Source of the DNA: Rhodococcus triatomae
GTDB taxonomy: Bacteria; Actinomycetota; Actinomycetes; Mycobacteriales; Mycobacteriaceae
Direction of reading: 5' to 3'
Length of the DNA: 64,000 nucleotides
Assembly: GCF_014217785.1 (NCBI RefSeq)
Contig: NZ_CP048814.1
Location: 4,340,001-4,404,000 of the forward strand
In this document: piece by piece, positions 60,723 to 64,000 of the stretch
Layout: each line of letters begins with the position of its first letter
Position numbering within the stretch: the stretch's first letter is position 1
Made by a program: the position numbers and the translations under genes
Notes under the pieces: generated by a model
Seen by the model: only the letters and a program-made list of their open reading frames with translations
Told to the model about the DNA's origin: nothing
Database searches by the model: none

Positions 60723-61394
60723 GTGACCACTGACGCACACGTGTCAGAGAGCAGGAACCCGCTGCGGAGGGGTCGGCTGGTGGTACTGGCCGGCCCCTCG
60801 GCCGTGGGTAAGTCGAGTGTCGTGCGCATGTTGCACGAACGGCTCCCGGAGCTGGTCTTCTCGGTGTCGGCCACCACCCGCGATCCGCGTCCCGGCGAGG
60901 TCGACGGCAGGGATTACCGATTCGTCGGCCGCGAGGAGTTCCGCCGGATGATCGACTCCGGCGAACTGCTCGAGTGGGCGGAGATCCACGGCGGCCTCCA
61001 GCTGTCCGGCACACCCGCGGCTCCGGTGGAACGAGCGCTCTCCGCGGGCAGGCCGGTGCTGGTCGAGGTGGATCTGGCCGGCGCCCGTGCGATTCGTGCC
61101 GCCAAGCCCGAGGCGTTGCTCGTGTTCATGGCGCCCCCGAGTTGGGACGTCCTCGTCGAGCGGCTGACCGGCCGGGGCACCGAGGCTCCCGACGTGGTGG
61201 AGCGCCGATTGGCCACCGCGCGGGTGGAACTGGCAGCCCAGAACGAGTTCGACGTGGTCCTCGTGAACGAGGATGTCGAACGTACCTGCGAGGAGTTGGT
61301 ATCCTTGTTGGTCGGGCACCGTTCTTCCGCCGACGACGTACCGGCCCGGACCGATCCAGCGCAGACCCATCTACTTCCAGGAGACACCGAGTGA
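60723..61394 (+). CDS. gmk: Guanylate kinase
   Basis: This 223-residue kinase phosphorylates GMP. Walker A '[18 protein letters not shown]', the GMP-binding '[29 protein letters not shown]', '[28 protein letters not shown]' and '[25 protein letters not shown]' are conserved. GTG at 60723 lies eight bases after the mihF stop. The C terminus carries about 20 extra residues. Its stop overlaps rpoZ (GTGA). Confidence 0.96.
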   Translation: MTTDAHVSESRNPLRRGRLVVLAGPSAVGKSSVVRMLHERLPELVFSVSATTRDPRPGEVDGRDYRFVGREEFRRMIDSGELLEWAEIHGGLQLSGTPAAPVERALSAGRPVLVEVDLAGARAIRAAKPEALLVFMAPPSWDVLVERLTGRGTEAPDVVERRLATARVELAAQNEFDVVLVNEDVERTCEELVSLLVGHRSSADDVPARTDPAQTHLLPGDTE

Positions 61395-61690
61395 GCACAT
61401 CCGCAGCGTCCACCATTCCGACCCCGGGCGAACTGCCTGCGTACGACACCCCGCTCGGTATCACCAACCCTCCGATCGACGAGTTGCTCGAGCGCACGTC
61501 GTCGAAGTACGCCCTGGTCATCTACGCGGCCAAGCGTGCCCGTCAGATCAACGACTACTACAACCAGCTCGGTGACGGCATCCTCGAGTACGTCGGACCG
61601 CTGGTGGAGCCCGGTCTGCAGGAGAAGCCGCTGTCGATCGCGCTGCGTGAGATCCACTCCGACCTGCTCGAGCACACCGAAGGCGAGTGA
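61391..61690 (+). CDS. rpoZ: RNA polymerase omega subunit
   Basis: This 99-residue subunit helps assemble RNA polymerase by binding the beta-prime C terminus. '[41 protein letters not shown]' is the omega core and '[16 protein letters not shown]' the conserved end. GTG at 61391 overlaps gmk and has AGGAG upstream. Its stop overlaps coaBC (GTGA). Confidence 0.97.
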   Translation: MSTSAASTIPTPGELPAYDTPLGITNPPIDELLERTSSKYALVIYAAKRARQINDYYNQLGDGILEYVGPLVEPGLQEKPLSIALREIHSDLLEHTEGE

Positions 61691-62994
61691 GCGGAGGGCC
61701 AGACGTGCCTGACGGCGCATCCCGTTCGGCGATCGGCGCGGACGTCCCCGACACGCGCAAACGCATCGTCGTCGGAGTCGGCGGCGGTATCGCCGCGTAC
61801 AAGAGCTGTGCACTGATCCGCGACTTCACCGAGGCCGGACACAAGGTGCGAGTGGTGCCCACCGAGTCCGCACTCGAGTTCGTCGGCAGGGCCACCTTCG
61901 AGGCCCTGTCGGGCAACCCGGTGCAGACCGGGGTGTTCACCGACGTGCCGCAGGTTCCGCACGTGCGGCTCGGGCAGGAAGCCGACCTCGTCGTCGTGGC
62001 CCCGGCCACGGCGGATCTCCTGGCGCGGGCCGTCATGGGACGGGCCGACGATCTGTTGACCGCGACACTGCTCACGGCACGCTGTCCGGTGGTGTTCGCC
62101 CCGGCGATGCACACCGAGATGTGGGAACACCCGGCCACCGTCGCCAACGTGGCGACGCTGCGAGCCAGGGGAGTGACCGTGGTCGAGCCCGCGTCCGGGC
62201 GGCTGACCGGTAAGGACACCGGCGCCGGCCGACTCCCGGAGCCGGAGGAGATCGCCGGCCTGGCCACGCTCCTCCTCGAGCGGCCCGATGCCCTCCCACG
62301 TGATCTCGAGGGCAGGCGTGTCCTCGTGTCCGCAGGGGGAACGCGCGAACCACTCGATCCGGTGCGTTTCCTCGGTAATCGCAGTTCGGGGAAGCAGGGA
62401 TACGCGATCGCCCGACTCGCCGCGCAGCGAGGTGCCGAGGTGATCCTCGTCTCCGGATATACGGCCGGGCTCGACGAGCCGGCTGCCGTGGAGACGGTGC
62501 ACGTCCGGACGGCCGAGGACATGAAGGTCGCGGTCGACAAGGAAGCCGGGCGGTGCGACGTCGTGGTCATGGCCGCCGCGGTGGCCGACTTCCGCCCGTC
62601 GACGTCGGTGACCAGCAAGATCAAGAAGGGTGCAGGCGAACCGGACGCGATCGCGCTCACCAAGAATCCCGACATCCTGGCGGGGGTCGTGCAGGCCCGT
62701 CGCGACGGAGAGATTCCGGCGTCGACGCTGGTCGTCGGGTTCGCCGCCGAGACCGGCGACGCGGACGGGGACGTCCTGACCTATGCGCGGGCGAAACTCC
62801 GGCGCAAGGGCTGCGATCTGCTGGTGGTGAACGCGGTGGGTGAGGGCAAGGCATTCGAGGTCGACCACAACGACGGCTGGTTGCTGTCGGCGGACGGCTC
62901 GGAATCGGCGCTCGAACACGGGTCGAAGGCCCTGATGGCCAGCCGGGTGCTGGACGCGGTGTCCGCCGCGCTCGACCCGGCGGGCGGCGAGTGA
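61687..62994 (+). CDS. coaBC: Bifunctional phosphopantothenoylcysteine decarboxylase/ligase
   Basis: This 435-residue enzyme carries out two steps of coenzyme A synthesis. The N-terminal flavoprotein CoaC domain shows '[22 protein letters not shown]', the active-site His of '[10 protein letters not shown]', '[18 protein letters not shown]' and '[15 protein letters not shown]'; the C-terminal CoaB domain shows '[31 protein letters not shown]' and '[13 protein letters not shown]'. An N-terminal extension of about 24 residues precedes the fold. GTG at 61687 overlaps the rpoZ stop. The gap to metK is 163 bases. Confidence 0.96.
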   Translation: MSGGPDVPDGASRSAIGADVPDTRKRIVVGVGGGIAAYKSCALIRDFTEAGHKVRVVPTESALEFVGRATFEALSGNPVQTGVFTDVPQVPHVRLGQEADLVVVAPATADLLARAVMGRADDLLTATLLTARCPVVFAPAMHTEMWEHPATVANVATLRARGVTVVEPASGRLTGKDTGAGRLPEPEEIAGLATLLLERPDALPRDLEGRRVLVSAGGTREPLDPVRFLGNRSSGKQGYAIARLAAQRGAEVILVSGYTAGLDEPAAVETVHVRTAEDMKVAVDKEAGRCDVVVMAAAVADFRPSTSVTSKIKKGAGEPDAIALTKNPDILAGVVQARRDGEIPASTLVVGFAAETGDADGDVLTYARAKLRRKGCDLLVVNAVGEGKAFEVDHNDGWLLSADGSESALEHGSKALMASRVLDAVSAALDPAGGE

Positions 62995-63109
62995 GGGCAC
63001 TCTCCGGGCGATTCGGGTCGGTCCCGACTCGGGTGAGCGTAAGGGTGTCGTCCTCCCGCCGCGGCGGTTAGGGTCGGGCGCGGTAGCGTCGGCGGTGGTC
63101 CGGCGTGGT

Positions 63110-63115
63110 TAAGCT
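63110..63115 (+). promoter_or_regulatory. -10 box of metK
   Basis: TAAGCT in the context GGTTAAGCTG, identical over ten bases to the alaS promoter element at 38503-38512. It would give a leader of about 35 bases. Confidence 0.5.
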
Positions 63116-63157
63116 GTTGAGGTTCTGTCCAGGGACAATGCGTCGAGAGGAAGTTCT

Positions 63158-64000
63158 GTGAGCCAGACCGGTAGTCGGCTATTCACCAGTGAGTCCGTGA
63201 CCGAGGGGCATCCGGACAAGATTTGTGATGCCATCAGCGACTCGATTCTCGATGCGCTGATCGCCGACGATCCGCGGGCCCGCGTGGCCGTCGAGACTCT
63301 GGTGACCACCGGTCAGGTGCACGTCGCCGGTGAGGTGACCACCTCCGCCTACGCCGACATTCCCAAGATCGTCCGCGAGAAGGTCCTCAAGATCGGTTAC
63401 GACTCGTCGGCGAAGGGCTTCGACGGCAACTCGTGCGGCGTCAACGTCGCGATCGGCGCGCAGTCGCCGGAGATCGCCCAGGGCGTCGACACCTCGCACG
63501 AGGCGCGCACCGGTGGCCAGACCGACGACGACATCGACCGTCAGGGTGCCGGTGACCAGGGATTGATGTTCGGCTACGCGAACACCGACACCCCGGAACT
63601 GATGCCGCTCCCGATCGCGCTGGCCCACCGCCTGTCGCGTCGTCTCACCGAGGTCCGCAAGTCCGGCGTCCTGCCGTACCTGCGTCCGGACGGCAAGACC
63701 CAGGTCACCATCGAGTACGACGGGGACACCCCGGTCCGGCTCGACACCGTGGTGATCTCGACGCAGCACGCTGCCGACATCGACCTGGACAACCTGCTGA
63801 CGCCGGACCTGCGCGAGAAGGTGCTGGGCGGGGTGCTGGCAGACCTCGACCTGCCCACCCTGGACACCTCCGACGTCCGGCTGCTGGTCAACCCGACCGG
63901 AAAGTTCGTCCTGGGCGGTCCGATGGGCGATGCCGGGCTCACCGGCCGCAAGATCATCGTCGACACCTACGGCGGTATGGCCCGGCACGGCGGTGGCGCC
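63158..64000 (+). CDS. metK: S-adenosylmethionine synthase, 5' part
   Basis: The frame is open from GTG at 63158 to the end of the window (281 residues of about 400). It makes SAM from methionine and ATP. Conserved segments: '[28 protein letters not shown]', '[20 protein letters not shown]', '[36 protein letters not shown]', '[16 protein letters not shown]' and '[29 protein letters not shown]'. AGAGGAAG lies upstream of the start. The C-terminal third is outside the window. Confidence 0.97.
   Translation, partial: MSQTGSRLFTSESVTEGHPDKICDAISDSILDALIADDPRARVAVETLVTTGQVHVAGEVTTSAYADIPKIVREKVLKIGYDSSAKGFDGNSCGVNVAIGAQSPEIAQGVDTSHEARTGGQTDDDIDRQGAGDQGLMFGYANTDTPELMPLPIALAHRLSRRLTEVRKSGVLPYLRPDGKTQVTIEYDGDTPVRLDTVVISTQHAADIDLDNLLTPDLREKVLGGVLADLDLPTLDTSDVRLLVNPTGKFVLGGPMGDAGLTGRKIIVDTYGGMARHGGGA

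Noticed and set aside
62995..63157. Possible SAM riboswitch before metK.
   Set aside because: No conserved SAM-I/II/IV core or long structured leader was recognised; the likely transcription start leaves only about 35 bases of leader.

Overview
The window is a high-GC actinobacterial chromosome segment, very probably from Rhodococcus or a close relative in the Mycobacteriales. The evidence is gene content and order: tesB-pdxT-yebC-ruvCAB-yajC-secDF-lipoprotein-apt-relA-cyclophilins-hisS, then aspS-rarA-alaS-ruvX-mltG-aroE-aroCKB-pepQ-efp-nusB, then pyrR-pyrB-pyrC-carA-carB-pyrF-mihF-gmk-rpoZ-coaBC-metK. These are the Mycobacterium tuberculosis Rv26xx-Rv25xx and Rv1379-Rv139x blocks from memory, with Rhodococcus-type insertions. 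Many starts are GTG, many genes overlap by 4 nt, and several promoters lie 6-8 nt from a start codon, which suggests leaderless mRNAs. No rRNA, tRNA, insertion sequence, prophage or CRISPR array was seen.

Layout. Bases 1-5500 hold two TesB-type thioesterases (the first cut by the window edge) with a kinase-like gene between them, then pdxT, a self-regulated GntR/membrane-protein operon and yebC. Bases 5.6-16.1 kb are the ruvCAB (with an SOS box), yajC-secD-secF and lipoprotein-apt-relA block; apt is reduced to about half length. Bases 16.2-20.8 kb carry two tandem cyclophilins, a metallo-beta-lactamase-fold hydrolase, hisS and a small membrane protein.

Bases 20.8-30.6 kb are the accessory part: an EspC-like gene with a Gly/Ala-rich partner (candidate type VII secretion substrates), a TetR regulator divergent from two DUF1989 proteins and an orphan carboxyltransferase module of the urea/guanidine carboxylase type, a radical SAM protein, a MarR/DUF5313 operon, a CsbD-like stress protein, a small secreted-protein gene broken by a stop at codon 4, and a zinc metallopeptidase.

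Bases 30.7-51.1 kb return to core genes: aspS, an aminoglycoside-phosphotransferase-fold gene, two Tat-exported phosphatases with a PHO-box-like repeat, rarA, alaS-ruvX-mltG-aroE, a prepilin peptidase, aroC-aroK-aroB (no aroQ follows), a membrane protein, pepQ, efp and nusB. Bases 51.2-64 kb are the pyrimidine operon, preceded by a PyrR-binding hairpin overlapping the pyrR ribosome-binding site, and running into mihF, gmk, rpoZ, coaBC and the start of metK (cut by the window end).

The most interesting items are the biotin-carboxylase-less carboxyltransferase operon with its palindromic operator, the type VII-like pair, the apt remnant, and an 18-bp repeat at the pyrC 5' end that multiplies a Shine-Dalgarno plus in-frame GTG unit. 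All family calls were made by eye; no database search was run.
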